From Lachnospira sp900551945 (GTDB lineage Bacteria > Bacillota > Clostridia > Lachnospirales > Lachnospiraceae): a stretch of 64,000 bases of DNA. The notes beneath the pieces were generated by a model, which made no database searches, was not told where the DNA came from, and saw only the letters and a list, made by a program, of their open reading frames with translations. A program made the translations under genes and the position numbers. Below, one piece after another: positions 8,693 to 18,109 of the stretch. The stretch spans positions 1 through 64,000 of the forward strand of contig DBFCCI010000045.1 of NCBI GenBank assembly GCA_048380335.1, given 5' to 3'. Position 1 is the stretch's first letter, and each line of letters opens with the position of its first letter.

Positions 8693-10165
8693 ATGATTAA
8701 AAATAATATACCACAACTTAAATTAGGAATTGTATCAGTAAGTAGAGATTGTTTTCCAATGTCACTTTCAGAAACAAGAAGAAATAATGTAGTAGCAAGC
8801 TACAATAAAAAATATGGGGATATTTATGAATGTCCCGTCTGTATTGAAAATGAAAAGGATATGAAAAAAGCACTAGAAGATATTAACAATGCAGGTTGTA
8901 ATGCACTTGTAATTTATCTTGGAAACTTTGGCCCAGAGTCAAGCGAAACACTTCTTGCAAAATATTTTAATGGCCCTGTAATGTTTGTTGCAGCAGCAGA
9001 AGAAACGGGTGATAATCTTGTGCAAGGCAGAGGTGACGCATATTGCGGTATGCTTAATGCAAGTTACAACTTAAAGCTTCGTAATATCAAAGCATACATA
9101 CCTGAGTATCCCGTAGGAACTTATGATGAATGTGCAGATATGATACATGAATTTGAACCCGTAGCTAGAACGATTATTGGACTTAACAACTTAAAGATTA
9201 TATCATTTGGGCCTCGTCCACAAGATTTCCTTGCTTGTAATGCACCAATTAAGCAGTTGTACAACTTAGGTGTTGAGATTGAAGAAAATTCAGAACTTGA
9301 CCTTTTTGAAAGTTACAATAATCACGCAGGTGATGAAAGAATTGCGTCAGTAGTAAAAGAAATGGAAGAAGAACTTGGAACAGGTAATAAAAAGCCAGAG
9401 ATATTATCAAAGCTTGCGCAGTATGAGCTTACTTTACTTGACTGGGCAGAAGCTCACAAAGGTTCAAGAGATTATGTTGCAATTGCAGGAAAGTGCTGGC
9501 CAGCTTTTCAGACTCAGTTTGGTTTTGTGCCATGTTATGTTAATTCAAGACTTACAGCAAAAGGTATTCCAGTGTCATGTGAAGTAGATATCTATGGAGC
9601 ATTAAGTGAATTTATTGGAACAGTTATAAGTGAAGATGTAGTAACACTTCTTGATATTAACAATTCAGTTCCTATTGACCTTTATAAGCAGGATATTGAA
9701 GGCAAGTTTAATTATACATTAAAGGATACATTTATGGGCTTCCATTGTGGTAATACAGCCGCTTGTAAGTTATCTTTCCACGAAATGAAAAATCAAATGA
9801 TTATGGCTCGTTCACTTCCAGAAGAAGTTACAAATGGTACGCTTGAGGGTGATATTGTTCCGGGTGATATAACATTTTTCAGATTACAGACAACAGCAGA
9901 CGCAAAGCTTAAAGCTTACGTTGCACAAGGAGAAGTACTTCCAGTAGCTACAAGGTCATTTGGCGCAATTGGTATATTTGCAATTCCAGAAATGGGTCGT
10001 TTCTATCGACACGTTCTTATAGAAAATAATTTCCCACATCATGGTGCTGTTGCATTTGGTCATTTTGGCAAGGCGTTGTTTGAAGTATTTAAGTATCTTG
10101 GAGTTGAAGACATTGGATTTAATCAGCCTAAGGGAATGTTATATAAGACAGAGAACCCATTTTAA
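8693..10165 (+). CDS. L-fucose/L-arabinose isomerase family protein
   Basis: A 490-residue member of the COG2407 group (L-fucose isomerase-related). The N-terminal two thirds form Rossmann-like subdomains (start LGIVSVSRDCFP; NAGCNALVIYLGNFGPE near residue 80), and the C-terminal part carries the putative metal ligands: Glu in SCEVDIYGALSEF, Asp in TLLDINNS, and His in NFPHHGAVAFGHFG. These correspond by position to the Glu, Asp and His of FucI. Expected reaction: aldose to ketose isomerisation in the cytoplasm. It is followed 133 bases later by a ketose kinase, which supports an isomerase-kinase pair. True fucose isomerases are about 590 residues, so the substrate is probably not L-fucose. 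An AAATGGAGAAG ribosome binding site precedes the ATG. Confidence 0.88.
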   Translation: MIKNNIPQLKLGIVSVSRDCFPMSLSETRRNNVVASYNKKYGDIYECPVCIENEKDMKKALEDINNAGCNALVIYLGNFGPESSETLLAKYFNGPVMFVAAAEETGDNLVQGRGDAYCGMLNASYNLKLRNIKAYIPEYPVGTYDECADMIHEFEPVARTIIGLNNLKIISFGPRPQDFLACNAPIKQLYNLGVEIEENSELDLFESYNNHAGDERIASVVKEMEEELGTGNKKPEILSKLAQYELTLLDWAEAHKGSRDYVAIAGKCWPAFQTQFGFVPCYVNSRLTAKGIPVSCEVDIYGALSEFIGTVISEDVVTLLDINNSVPIDLYKQDIEGKFNYTLKDTFMGFHCGNTAACKLSFHEMKNQMIMARSLPEEVTNGTLEGDIVPGDITFFRLQTTADAKLKAYVAQGEVLPVATRSFGAIGIFAIPEMGRFYRHVLIENNFPHHGAVAFGHFGKALFEVFKYLGVEDIGFNQPKGMLYKTENPF

Positions 10166-10298
10166 GACTATCAAATAAGTTGCTAACTTTTATTTATTAA
10201 GCACTTCGTTGAATTCTGTGCTTGCACAAGAGCTTGAAAGTAGCAAAGTGGATTGTGAAAGTTTATTTTACTAATTATATATTAGGAAAGGATAAGAA

Positions 10299-11780
10299 AT
10301 GTATTATATAGGAGTCGATTTGGGAACATCGTCAGTAAAGCTTTTATTGATGGACGATGACGGAAATATTGTAAATACAGTAACAAAAGAGTATCCAATA
10401 TCTTTTCCAAAGCCTGGCTGGTCAGAGCAAAATCCTACGGACTGGTATGAAAAAACGGTAGAGGGAATTAAAGAACTTATATCAAATATAGATAGCTCTA
10501 AGGTGGCAGGAATAAGTTTTGGTGGTCAAATGCACGGACTTGTTATATTAGATGAAAATGATAATGTAATAAGACCAGCAATTCTTTGGAATGATGGAAG
10601 AACTACTAAAGAATGTGATTTTCTTAACAATGAATATGGAAAGGATAAGTTGACAAATAATACTGCAAATATAGCATTTGCGGGTTTTACAGCACCTAAG
10701 ATACTTTGGTTAAAAGAAAATGAGCCTGATAATTTTAAGAAGATATCAAAGATAATGCTTCCCAAAGATTACCTTGCATATAGGTTAAGTGGAGAGTTTT
10801 GTACAGATGTATCAGATGCTTCGGGAATGTTACTATTTGATGTAAAAAATAGATGTTGGTCAGAAGAAATGCTTGAGCTTGTTGGAATAAAAAAAGAGCA
10901 GATGGCAAAAGTCTATGAAAGTTACGAATGTGTAGGTAATCTTACAAAGCAAGCAGCCAGTGAACTTGGACTTTCAACAAGTGTAAAAGTTATTGCAGGT
11001 GCAGGGGATAATGCGGCAGCAGCCGTTGGAACTGGTACAGTTGGTGATGGAAAATGTAATATTTCACTTGGAACGAGTGGAACAATATTTATAGCAAGTA
11101 AGAATTTTAGTGTTGATGATAACAATGCGCTTCATTCTTTTGCTCATGCTGATGGATATTATCATCTAATGGGTTGTATGCTTAGTGCTGCCTCTTGTAA
11201 TAAGTGGTGGTTAGATGATATAATAAAAGACAAGGACTACCAAAAAGAACAGGCAGAAATTACAGATGATAAGCTTGGAAATAACAAAGTATTTTATCTG
11301 CCTTATCTTATGGGTGAGCGTTCACCACATAACAATCCGCTTGCAAGAGCTTCATTTATAGGAATGACAATGGATACAACTAGGTCAGATATGACACAAG
11401 CTGTTTTAGAAGGCGTTGCATTTGCTATAAGGGACTCCTTTGAAGTTGCAAAATCACTAGGTATTAAGATTGATAGAACTAAGATATGTGGTGGCGGAGC
11501 TAAGAGTCCACTTTGGAGAAAAATAATTGCTAATGTACTTAATGTCAAGGTAGATATCCTTGAAAAGGAAGAAGGCCCATCACTTGGAGCAGCTATGCTT
11601 GCAGCAGTTGGAACTAAAAGATTTGAAGATGTGTCCGAAGCTGTCGATACGATTGTTAAAGTAGTAGATACAATAGAACCTGATAAAGCTATTGCACAGA
11701 GATACGAATACAAGTATAATCAATTTAAGAAAATATACCCAGCATTAAAGCCAGTATTTTACGAGATTGCAAGAGAATAG
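10299..11780 (+). CDS. xylB: FGGY-family carbohydrate kinase, xylulokinase type
   Basis: A 493-residue kinase of normal xylulokinase length. Both ASKHA halves are visible: the N-terminal phosphate-1 loop in IGVDLGTSSVKLLLMDDDG, the GISFGGQMHGLV and RPAILWNDGRT stretches that line the sugar site, the catalytic Asp in VIAGAGDNAAAAVG, and the ADP-binding KICGGGAKSPLWR near residue 395. It phosphorylates a ketose, D-xylulose in characterised relatives, and would feed the product into pentose phosphate reactions together with the small transaldolase downstream. The preceding isomerase is not a typical XylA, so the ketose could be something other than xylulose. The site AGGAAAGG lies before the ATG. 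Confidence 0.9.
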   Translation: MYYIGVDLGTSSVKLLLMDDDGNIVNTVTKEYPISFPKPGWSEQNPTDWYEKTVEGIKELISNIDSSKVAGISFGGQMHGLVILDENDNVIRPAILWNDGRTTKECDFLNNEYGKDKLTNNTANIAFAGFTAPKILWLKENEPDNFKKISKIMLPKDYLAYRLSGEFCTDVSDASGMLLFDVKNRCWSEEMLELVGIKKEQMAKVYESYECVGNLTKQAASELGLSTSVKVIAGAGDNAAAAVGTGTVGDGKCNISLGTSGTIFIASKNFSVDDNNALHSFAHADGYYHLMGCMLSAASCNKWWLDDIIKDKDYQKEQAEITDDKLGNNKVFYLPYLMGERSPHNNPLARASFIGMTMDTTRSDMTQAVLEGVAFAIRDSFEVAKSLGIKIDRTKICGGGAKSPLWRKIIANVLNVKVDILEKEEGPSLGAAMLAAVGTKRFEDVSEAVDTIVKVVDTIEPDKAIAQRYEYKYNQFKKIYPALKPVFYEIARE

Positions 11781-12022
11781 TATCGTAAAAAGTACATTTG
11801 TGAAAAAATTATATATTTACTGATATATTATAAAACGTATTATATAATAAGAATTTATTAATTGTCTATAGGTTATGTATTTGTATATAATAATGTTATT
11901 TAAGTAAATTACATACATTTAAAAATAACGGTTTGCTTATATCAGAAGAAAAAGTTTTTTCTGATAAATTAAGATAGCAGTAATAATTTTAATTTCAGTG
12001 TAGTGAAAGGAGATTTTTTAAA

Positions 12023-12676
12023 ATGAAGTTTTTTATTGACACAGCTAATGTAGAGGATATTAAGAAGGCTAATGACATGGGGGTTATATGTGGTGTTACA
12101 ACTAACCCATCACTTATTGCTAAAGAAGGTAGAGATTTTAAGGAAGTAATCAAAGAAATTACTCAAATAGTTGATGGCCCAATAAGTGGTGAAGTTAAGG
12201 CAACTACAGTTGATGCAGAAGGTATGATTGAAGAAGGAAGACAGATTGCAGCAATACACCCTAATATGGTTGTTAAAATTCCTATGACAGTTGAAGGCCT
12301 TAAGGCTACTAAAGTACTTTCATCAGAAGGAATTAAGGTAAATGTAACTTTAATATTCTCAGCTAATCAAGCACTTCTTGCAGCAAGAGCAGGTGCGGCT
12401 TATGTGTCACCATTCCTTGGAAGATTAGATGATATATCGCAGCCAGGGATTGACCTTATCAATACAATTGTTGATATATTTAGTAACTATGATATACAGA
12501 CAGAGATTATTTGTGCAAGTGTTAGAAATCCAATACATATTACTGACTGCGCATTAGCAGGAGCAGATATAGCAACAGTTCCATATAAGGTTATAGAGCA
12601 AATGGTACATCACCCATTAACAGATGCAGGTATTGAAAAGTTCCAAAAGGATTATAAGGCTGTGTTTGGTGAATAA
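12023..12676 (+). CDS. Small transaldolase (TalC/MipB type; FSA family)
   Basis: A 217-residue Schiff-base aldolase barrel. The catalytic lysine is Lys85 in MVVKIPMT, the same number as in E. coli FSA. Two residues separate true transaldolases from fructose-6-phosphate aldolases: here the position of FSA Tyr131 is Phe131 (YVSPFLGRLDD), and the position of FSA Gln59 is a Glu (SGEVKA). Both are the transaldolase states, so I predict dihydroxyacetone transfer rather than free aldol cleavage. It would connect the phosphorylated ketose from the preceding kinase with the pentose phosphate pool. GAAAGGAG precedes the ATG; a hairpin (~11939-11969) lies in the 242-base upstream gap and suggests separate transcription. 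Confidence 0.92.
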   Translation: MKFFIDTANVEDIKKANDMGVICGVTTNPSLIAKEGRDFKEVIKEITQIVDGPISGEVKATTVDAEGMIEEGRQIAAIHPNMVVKIPMTVEGLKATKVLSSEGIKVNVTLIFSANQALLAARAGAAYVSPFLGRLDDISQPGIDLINTIVDIFSNYDIQTEIICASVRNPIHITDCALAGADIATVPYKVIEQMVHHPLTDAGIEKFQKDYKAVFGE

Positions 12677-12730
12677 TATCATATAGTTTAATTTTTGTAT
12701 TTTGCATTGTTAAAGACTTTAGTAAAATTA

Positions 12731-12868
12731 AAAAGTATTATATAAACTAATGCGTTATTAAAAAGAACATTCGGCTATATTTATGGATTACAGTAAACGT
12801 GTTTGTTTTGTTAAGACATAAAATATAGCTGATTGTGCTTTTTTTTGTTGTTTATATAATACTTTTAT
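12731..12868. repeat. Long palindrome, diverged copy D of a dispersed family
   Basis: Outer arms AAAAGTATTATATAAAC (12732-12748) and GTTTATATAATACTTTT pair perfectly, and inner arms (GGCTATATTTAT against AAAATATAGCTG) pair with mismatches around a loop that differs from the other copies. The inner right arm is followed by a long T run, so the element can also end transcription from the transaldolase gene. It shares its arm layout and the GCTATATTT and TTTATATA words with copies A-C. Confidence 0.6.
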
Positions 12869-12928
12869 TTTAAGATTTACGATATCGTTCACTGAAGTAT
12901 TAAAAAATAAATAAGGTAGGGTTAATTA

Positions 12929-14119
12929 ATGATTACAGCAGAAAAGATAACTACAACCGATGTAAAAAGACTTAATAAAAATAGAATATTTAGACTTATT
13001 CATTATACTGATAAGATATCAAGACAAGAAATTGCTGATATTTTACAGTTATCGCTTCCAACAGTAAACCAAAATCTTAAGTTACTTACAAATGATGGGC
13101 TTATTGAATTTGAAGGTAATTTTGAGTCTACAGGTGGAAGAAAAGCACAGGCTATTATAGTTCGTGGAATGTCTAAGTGTGCAATTAGTGTTAATTTATC
13201 TATTTCTGATATAAAAGTAGCATTAGTTAATCTAAAGGGTAATATTATCTGCTCAGAAAAAGCGAGTGTTGATTTTTCTGATAATGATGAATATATTGAT
13301 ACTATTGTAAAGCTTGTAGATGATGTTGTTGTAAGAAATAATGTCGATAGCGAAGATATACTTGGAGTTGGCATAACAGTTCCCGGTATATTTGATATGA
13401 ATAATGAAATTATTGTATCAGCTCCGACAATGGGGATTCGCAATTATCCAGTAAGTGCAATAACTTCAAGAATACCTTATAAGTGTATTGCAATGAATGA
13501 CGCAAAGGCAAATTCTTATGCTGAATACTGGTTTGGTAGAGAAAGCAAGGATAATAAGAATATTACAATAGAAGAATTTAACAAGCACCTTATGACTTCA
13601 AGTGAAGATGGCAAGTTGTATCTTATGCTTAATACGGGTGTAGGTGGTTCTTATATTTCTAATGAACGTATTATGCAGGGAAAGCATAACCGCTATGGTG
13701 AATTTGGTCACATGACACTTCATCCTAATGGCAAGTTGTGTACTTGTGGTAAGTTGGGTTGTTTTGAAGCTTATGTTTCAGCGAAAAAGTTATCAGAAGA
13801 ATTAGACGTATCTCTTGTAGAATTTTTTTGCCGTCTTAAAAATGGTGATGAAGAATTTGCAAAGGTATTTGATGAATATCTTGATAATCTTACTACAGGA
13901 ATTAACAATCTCTATATAATGTGTGACGGTGATATTGTTCTTGGTGGACCAGTTTCGTATTTTCTTAAGAATTATGAAGCTGAGATTAGAAAACGTCTTA
14001 TTAGTAAGTATTGTTTTGATACGGATGCTTCTTATTTAAGTTTTGCAAAATGTACAGTAGAACAGTCCGATACAGGGGCAGCACTAACATTTTTAGGGGA
14101 CTTTATAAGGGGGATATAA
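12929..14119 (+). CDS. ROK-family transcriptional repressor (XylR/NagC type)
   Basis: A 396-residue protein with an N-terminal winged helix (~10-75; SRQEIADILQLSLPTVNQNLKLL is interrupted only by normal turns) joined to a ROK sugar-kinase-like domain. The ROK zinc motif CTCGKLGCFEAYVS (~268-281) and the sugar-site EFGHMTL are present. Lack of a clear kinase ATP loop at the start of the ROK part fits a regulator, not a glucokinase. It ends the sugar locus and probably represses the isomerase, kinase and transaldolase genes until a sugar or sugar phosphate binds. Start ATG 12929 follows a GGTAGGG site. Confidence 0.92.
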   Translation: MITAEKITTTDVKRLNKNRIFRLIHYTDKISRQEIADILQLSLPTVNQNLKLLTNDGLIEFEGNFESTGGRKAQAIIVRGMSKCAISVNLSISDIKVALVNLKGNIICSEKASVDFSDNDEYIDTIVKLVDDVVVRNNVDSEDILGVGITVPGIFDMNNEIIVSAPTMGIRNYPVSAITSRIPYKCIAMNDAKANSYAEYWFGRESKDNKNITIEEFNKHLMTSSEDGKLYLMLNTGVGGSYISNERIMQGKHNRYGEFGHMTLHPNGKLCTCGKLGCFEAYVSAKKLSEELDVSLVEFFCRLKNGDEEFAKVFDEYLDNLTTGINNLYIMCDGDIVLGGPVSYFLKNYEAEIRKRLISKYCFDTDASYLSFAKCTVEQSDTGAALTFLGDFIRGI

Positions 14120-14143
14120 GGCTTTCATATTTTGCTTTGGTGG

Positions 14144-14300
14144 GGAAGATAGCAGTACTATATAAATACACACACCAGTAAAAGTACAACCAACTATATC
14201 TGTATGCCATTATCGAACAAGGGTGTTCGCTACTGTCATACAAATATAGCTGTCTGTTCTTTTAATGGTGCATTTAATTTATATAGTACTGCTATCTTCC
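14144..14300. repeat. Long palindrome, copy A (157 bp)
   Basis: The outer arms are perfect for 24 bp: 14144-14167 is the exact reverse complement of 14277-14300. Inside, CACCAGTAAAAGTAC...ACTATATCTGTATG pairs with CATACAAATATAG...TCTTTTAATGGTG with mismatches, and the centre holds CGAACAAGGGTGTTCG, itself a small hairpin. The element lies just after the ROK gene. There is no open frame. Confidence 0.85.
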
Positions 14301-14356
14301 ATTTACGTTGGTGACTTGGGTAAAATGTGAAAGCTTTTTTGGTGAGAGTGGTGGTG

Positions 14357-14486
14357 GTACTTTATGAATATATATCAATAAAAGTAGAATTAACTATGTT
14401 TGTATGGTATTATGGAACAAGAGTGTTCGCTACTGTCATACAAATATAGTTAATTGTTTTTTGATGGTGTATTTGATTTATATAGT
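14357..14486. repeat. Long palindrome, degraded copy B
   Basis: The core matches copy A closely (GAACAAGAGTGTTCGCTACT and CATACAAATATAG are shared), but the outer arms have drifted (GTACTTTATGAAT against ATTTATATAGT). The 9-base word GGTGAGAGT occurs on both sides (14341-14349 and 14510-14518), which could be a target-site duplication. Copies A and B together fill most of the 408-base gap between the ROK and DUF2079 genes. Confidence 0.7.
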
Positions 14487-14527
14487 GGGGCAGAGTATGA
14501 GATGTTGATGGTGAGAGTTGGAGTTTT

Positions 14528-16333
14528 ATGGTGTTTGGTGGAATTGGAAAGTTGTTTTTTAAATTGAAGAATGGGTTTTCGTTAAGACACTGCGTTATAA
14601 GTATAGTTATGGCGTGGTGTTTTGTTAGTGTTGTGCAGACATTTTTTATTAATATTAAGCAAGGGTATACGGTAGATAATTTGAACTTTACAGGGCAAGT
14701 TAATTATTTATTTGATATTATTTGCATAATAGGACTTGCTGTGATTTTGTATGCTGTATACATGAAACTAAAAAAGCCAATGCTTGAAAAAGTTATGCTT
14801 TTTGTAGTAACATTTTTCTATAGTATTATAATAACAGCACAGTATGATAATACATTTTATTGTCTGTTAGTTGCAGGGCTTATGGTGTTTAGTGTAGCTT
14901 ATTGTTTTGAGGGTGTTAATACACAGCTTATTAAAATACACAGTGTCACATATAAGCTAATACTTGCGATAGGCTTTGTTACATTTGTAGGTGTTATAGG
15001 TGGAAGTCTTGTGTTAAAGTATCTTACATATTCTTCACCTAATTTTGATTTGGGACTTTTTTCGCAAATGTTTCACTATATGAGTAGTGATTTGTCAATG
15101 AAAACGACAAGCGAACGTGATGTGCTTCTTTCGCATTTTTGTGTTCATATTTCACCAATATTTTATTGTATATTGCCTTTGTATATGTTGTATAAATCGG
15201 CGGCTACACTTCAATTTGCGCAGGCGTTAGTTATTTGGCTTGCCGTTTTTCCACTGGCAGGAATTTGTAGGCATTTAAAGCTTTCAAGGTTTGAAACAGC
15301 TCTTTTTTGTATAGCTTATTTATTATATCCCGTTGTAAGTGGCGGTTGTTTTTATGATATACATGAAAATATTTTTCTGCCACTTTGTATTTTTACTTTG
15401 CTTTATTACTGTGAAAAGGAAAGTTGGATTGGAATTATAATAAGTACTGTATTTTTGCTTGGTGTAAAAGAAGATGCAGCAGTATATGCAGTTTGTATTG
15501 GATTATATACTTTATTTTATAAGAAAATGTATAAAAAAAGTATATTTATTATAGTAATATCGGGTTTATATTTTATATTTACAACTGTGCTTCTTTCTAA
15601 AATCGGTGAAGGTGTAATGTCATATAGATTTGACAATATGATATATGGTGGCGGTGGGAGTATGGTTGGTATAATACGAACAGTTATTACCAATCCTGCC
15701 TATATACTTACACAGATAATGCAGCAGGAAAAAATAGAATTTATCATACAGACACTTGCGCCACTTTGTTTTATGCCATTGTTTTCAAAAAAGTGGTATA
15801 GATTTATATTTTTTATTCCGTATGTGCTTTTTAATCTTATGTCAGATTATCAGTATTTTCACAGTATATATTTTCAATATGTATTTGGTTCGGGAGCATT
15901 GCTTTTTTATCTTTCAGTAAGAAATGTAGCCGATATTGATATAAAGCTTAGAAGCCGTATAATACCAATGGTGACAGTAGCTTCATCATTGTTTTTTATA
16001 ACGCTTGTATCAGGAAAAGTGGAGAAGTATTATAATTATTATTCTGACAAATATGAAAGGTCTATATACAAGGTGCTTGATGAAGCGGTAAGTTCAGTTC
16101 CAGAAAATGCTTCTGTTACTGCGACAACATTTTTATGTCCTGCACTTTCTAATAGGGATGTACTTTACGAATTGTATTATACTGATAAAGAAAGTGAAAC
16201 GGAGTATACAGTACTTGATTTAAGAGTGGCGACTACGGAGTATAATGTCAATACATATCTTGATAGTGAAGATTATGAAGTTGTATACTATGTGCCTTTT
16301 AGAGTTGGTGTGTTTAAGAATAAAAAGTATTGA
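14528..16333 (+). CDS. DUF2079 family polytopic membrane protein
   Basis: A 601-residue protein with about 12 hydrophobic segments. I recognise DUF2079 (PF09852) from the motif SSPNFDLGLFSQMFHYM near residue 175 and the following SHFCVHISPIFYCILP. These proteins resemble GT-C-type polytopic glycosyltransferases: the acidic residue in the first large outside loop (here the FDLG Asp) and a C-terminal extracytoplasmic domain (~500-601). Function is unproven; polyprenyl-linked sugar transfer is a guess. The ribosome binding site (GGAG 4-5 bases before ATG) is modest. It follows palindrome copies A and B and stands alone ahead of hisC. Confidence 0.8.
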   Translation: MVFGGIGKLFFKLKNGFSLRHCVISIVMAWCFVSVVQTFFINIKQGYTVDNLNFTGQVNYLFDIICIIGLAVILYAVYMKLKKPMLEKVMLFVVTFFYSIIITAQYDNTFYCLLVAGLMVFSVAYCFEGVNTQLIKIHSVTYKLILAIGFVTFVGVIGGSLVLKYLTYSSPNFDLGLFSQMFHYMSSDLSMKTTSERDVLLSHFCVHISPIFYCILPLYMLYKSAATLQFAQALVIWLAVFPLAGICRHLKLSRFETALFCIAYLLYPVVSGGCFYDIHENIFLPLCIFTLLYYCEKESWIGIIISTVFLLGVKEDAAVYAVCIGLYTLFYKKMYKKSIFIIVISGLYFIFTTVLLSKIGEGVMSYRFDNMIYGGGGSMVGIIRTVITNPAYILTQIMQQEKIEFIIQTLAPLCFMPLFSKKWYRFIFFIPYVLFNLMSDYQYFHSIYFQYVFGSGALLFYLSVRNVADIDIKLRSRIIPMVTVASSLFFITLVSGKVEKYYNYYSDKYERSIYKVLDEAVSSVPENASVTATTFLCPALSNRDVLYELYYTDKESETEYTVLDLRVATTEYNVNTYLDSEDYEVVYYVPFRVGVFKNKKY

Positions 16334-16405
16334 TTATATTTTTAATATTAAGTATAATATACGTTAGTGTAATACAGTAAATATTAAGGACGGTGGAATT
16401 AAACG

Positions 16406-17461
16406 ATGAGAGAATGGGAAAATAATATAAGAAAAGTTGAACCTTATGTTCCGGGAGAACAGCCAAAGCAAGATAACGTAATTAAGCTTAACACAAATGA
16501 AAATCCATACCCCCCTACACCAAAGGCGTTAGAGGCAGCTAACAGATTTAATATGGATAGGTTAAGACTTTATCCTGACCCAGAAGCTTCTGACCTTGTT
16601 AATGCAATTGCAGATTATTATGGAATGGATAAAGAGCAAGTATTTGTTGGAGTTGGTTCTGATGATGTTATTTCAATGTGTTTTCTTACATTTTTTAATT
16701 CTAAAAAGCCAATACTATTTCCAAATATAACATATTCATTTTACAGTGTATGGGCAGACTTGTATAGAATACCTTATGAAACACCTGAACTTGACAGTGA
16801 TTTTAAGATTAAGCCAGAAGATTATTACAAGGAAAATGGCGGTGTAATATTTCCTAATCCTAATGCACCTACAGCGCTTTATATGGAGCTTGATAAGGTT
16901 GAAGATATAATTAAGCACAATCAAGATGTTGTTGTAATTATTGATGAAGCATATATTGACTTTGGTGGAAAGTCTGCGCTTGAGTTTGTTAATAAGTATG
17001 AAAATGTACTCGTAGTACAGACGTTTTCAAAGTCACGTTCAATGGCAGGTATGAGAATTGGATATGCGTTTGGTAATAAGGCATTAATTAAAGCACTTAA
17101 TGACGTTAAGTATTCATTTAATTCATATACTATGAACGCAACTTCTCTTGCTTATGGAGTTGAAGCTGTAAAAGATAAAGAATATTTTGAAAAGTGTGTT
17201 AATGAAATTATAAACACAAGACAGTATAGTGAAGAAAAGCTTGGGGAATTAGGTTTTTCATTCCCAGACTCAAAAGCAAACTTTATATTTGCAACACATA
17301 AAAGTGTGCCAGCTTCAAAGATATTTAAAGAATTAAAGAAAAGAAACATTTATGTAAGATACTTTAATAAGCCGATTATTGATAATTATTTACGAATTAC
17401 AATTGGTACAAAAGAACAGATGGATAAGCTTTTTGAAGCACTTGCAGAAATTGTTGCATAG
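16406..17461 (+). CDS. hisC: Histidinol-phosphate aminotransferase
   Basis: A 351-residue fold-type I PLP aminotransferase of usual HisC length. Visible marks: KLNTNENPYPP near the start, RLYPDPE, GVGSDDVI, the FPNPNAPTA loop, VVIIDEAYIDF with the PLP-contacting Asp, and QTFSKSRSMAGMRIGYAFG with the PLP lysine in the SFSK-type motif. It converts imidazole acetol phosphate and glutamate to histidinol phosphate. No other his genes lie nearby, so the symbol rests on sequence alone; related aromatic aminotransferases are an alternative. GACGGTGG precedes the ATG. Confidence 0.88.
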   Translation: MREWENNIRKVEPYVPGEQPKQDNVIKLNTNENPYPPTPKALEAANRFNMDRLRLYPDPEASDLVNAIADYYGMDKEQVFVGVGSDDVISMCFLTFFNSKKPILFPNITYSFYSVWADLYRIPYETPELDSDFKIKPEDYYKENGGVIFPNPNAPTALYMELDKVEDIIKHNQDVVVIIDEAYIDFGGKSALEFVNKYENVLVVQTFSKSRSMAGMRIGYAFGNKALIKALNDVKYSFNSYTMNATSLAYGVEAVKDKEYFEKCVNEIINTRQYSEEKLGELGFSFPDSKANFIFATHKSVPASKIFKELKKRNIYVRYFNKPIIDNYLRITIGTKEQMDKLFEALAEIVA

Positions 17462-17491
17462 GGAAAATGTAATTTAGAATGGAGATTATAT

Positions 17492-18109
17492 ATGGCAGTT
17501 CCATTTGAACAGAGAAATTTTCAAAAAGAATTAGAAAAAAAGATACAATTATTTCAAAAAGATGGAGTAGTTCCTAAGCTATTACTTCACAGTTGTTGCG
17601 CTCCTTGTAGCAGTTATGTAATTGAATATCTGTCACAGTATTTTGAAATAACAGTATTTTACTATAATCCTAATATTTCAATGGAAGAAGAATATAAAAA
17701 GAGAGTGGCAGAACAGCAAAGGTTTATAAAAGAATTTCCTGCAAAGCATAAGGTTTCATTTATTGAGGGTGATTATGATACGAAAGTATTTTATGATGCT
17801 GTAAAGGGTTATGAAACTTGCAAAGAGGGTGGAGAACGCTGTTTTATCTGTTATGAGTTAAGATTAAGAGAAACAGCTAAAAGAGCCGCTTTAGGTGATT
17901 TTGACTATTTTACAACAACACTTACAATAAGTCCTTTAAAGAACAGTGTTAAACTTAATGAAATAGGTTTAAAGCTTTCTAGCGAATATGGAGTTGAGTA
18001 TCTTTTATCTGATTTTAAGAAAAAAGAAGGTTACAAAAGGTCAATACAACTATCAAAGGAATATAATTTGTATAGACAAAATTATTGTGGTTGTGTATAT
18101 TCTCGCTGA
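17492..18109 (+). CDS. queH: Epoxyqueuosine reductase QueH
   Basis: A 205-residue protein of the former DUF208 family. Two cysteine pairs expected for the iron-sulfur/disulfide centre are present: HSCCAPCSSYV near residue 34 and GGERCFICYELR near 110, with a C-terminal YCGCVYSR. FYYNPNIS and YFTTTLTISPLKN are also family stretches. QueH performs the last step of queuosine synthesis, reducing epoxyqueuosine in tRNA, and replaces the unrelated cobalamin-dependent QueG. It begins 30 bases after hisC with an AATGGAG site, so the two may be co-transcribed. Confidence 0.92.
   Translation: MAVPFEQRNFQKELEKKIQLFQKDGVVPKLLLHSCCAPCSSYVIEYLSQYFEITVFYYNPNISMEEEYKKRVAEQQRFIKEFPAKHKVSFIEGDYDTKVFYDAVKGYETCKEGGERCFICYELRLRETAKRAALGDFDYFTTTLTISPLKNSVKLNEIGLKLSSEYGVEYLLSDFKKKEGYKRSIQLSKEYNLYRQNYCGCVYSR

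Noticed and set aside
2191..12676. A standard sulfoquinovose (sft) pathway
   Set aside because: The GH31 lacks the YihQ-type sulfonate-binding context, a sugar kinase is present and no sulfolactaldehyde dehydrogenase or reductase is encoded. Kept only as a remote possibility.
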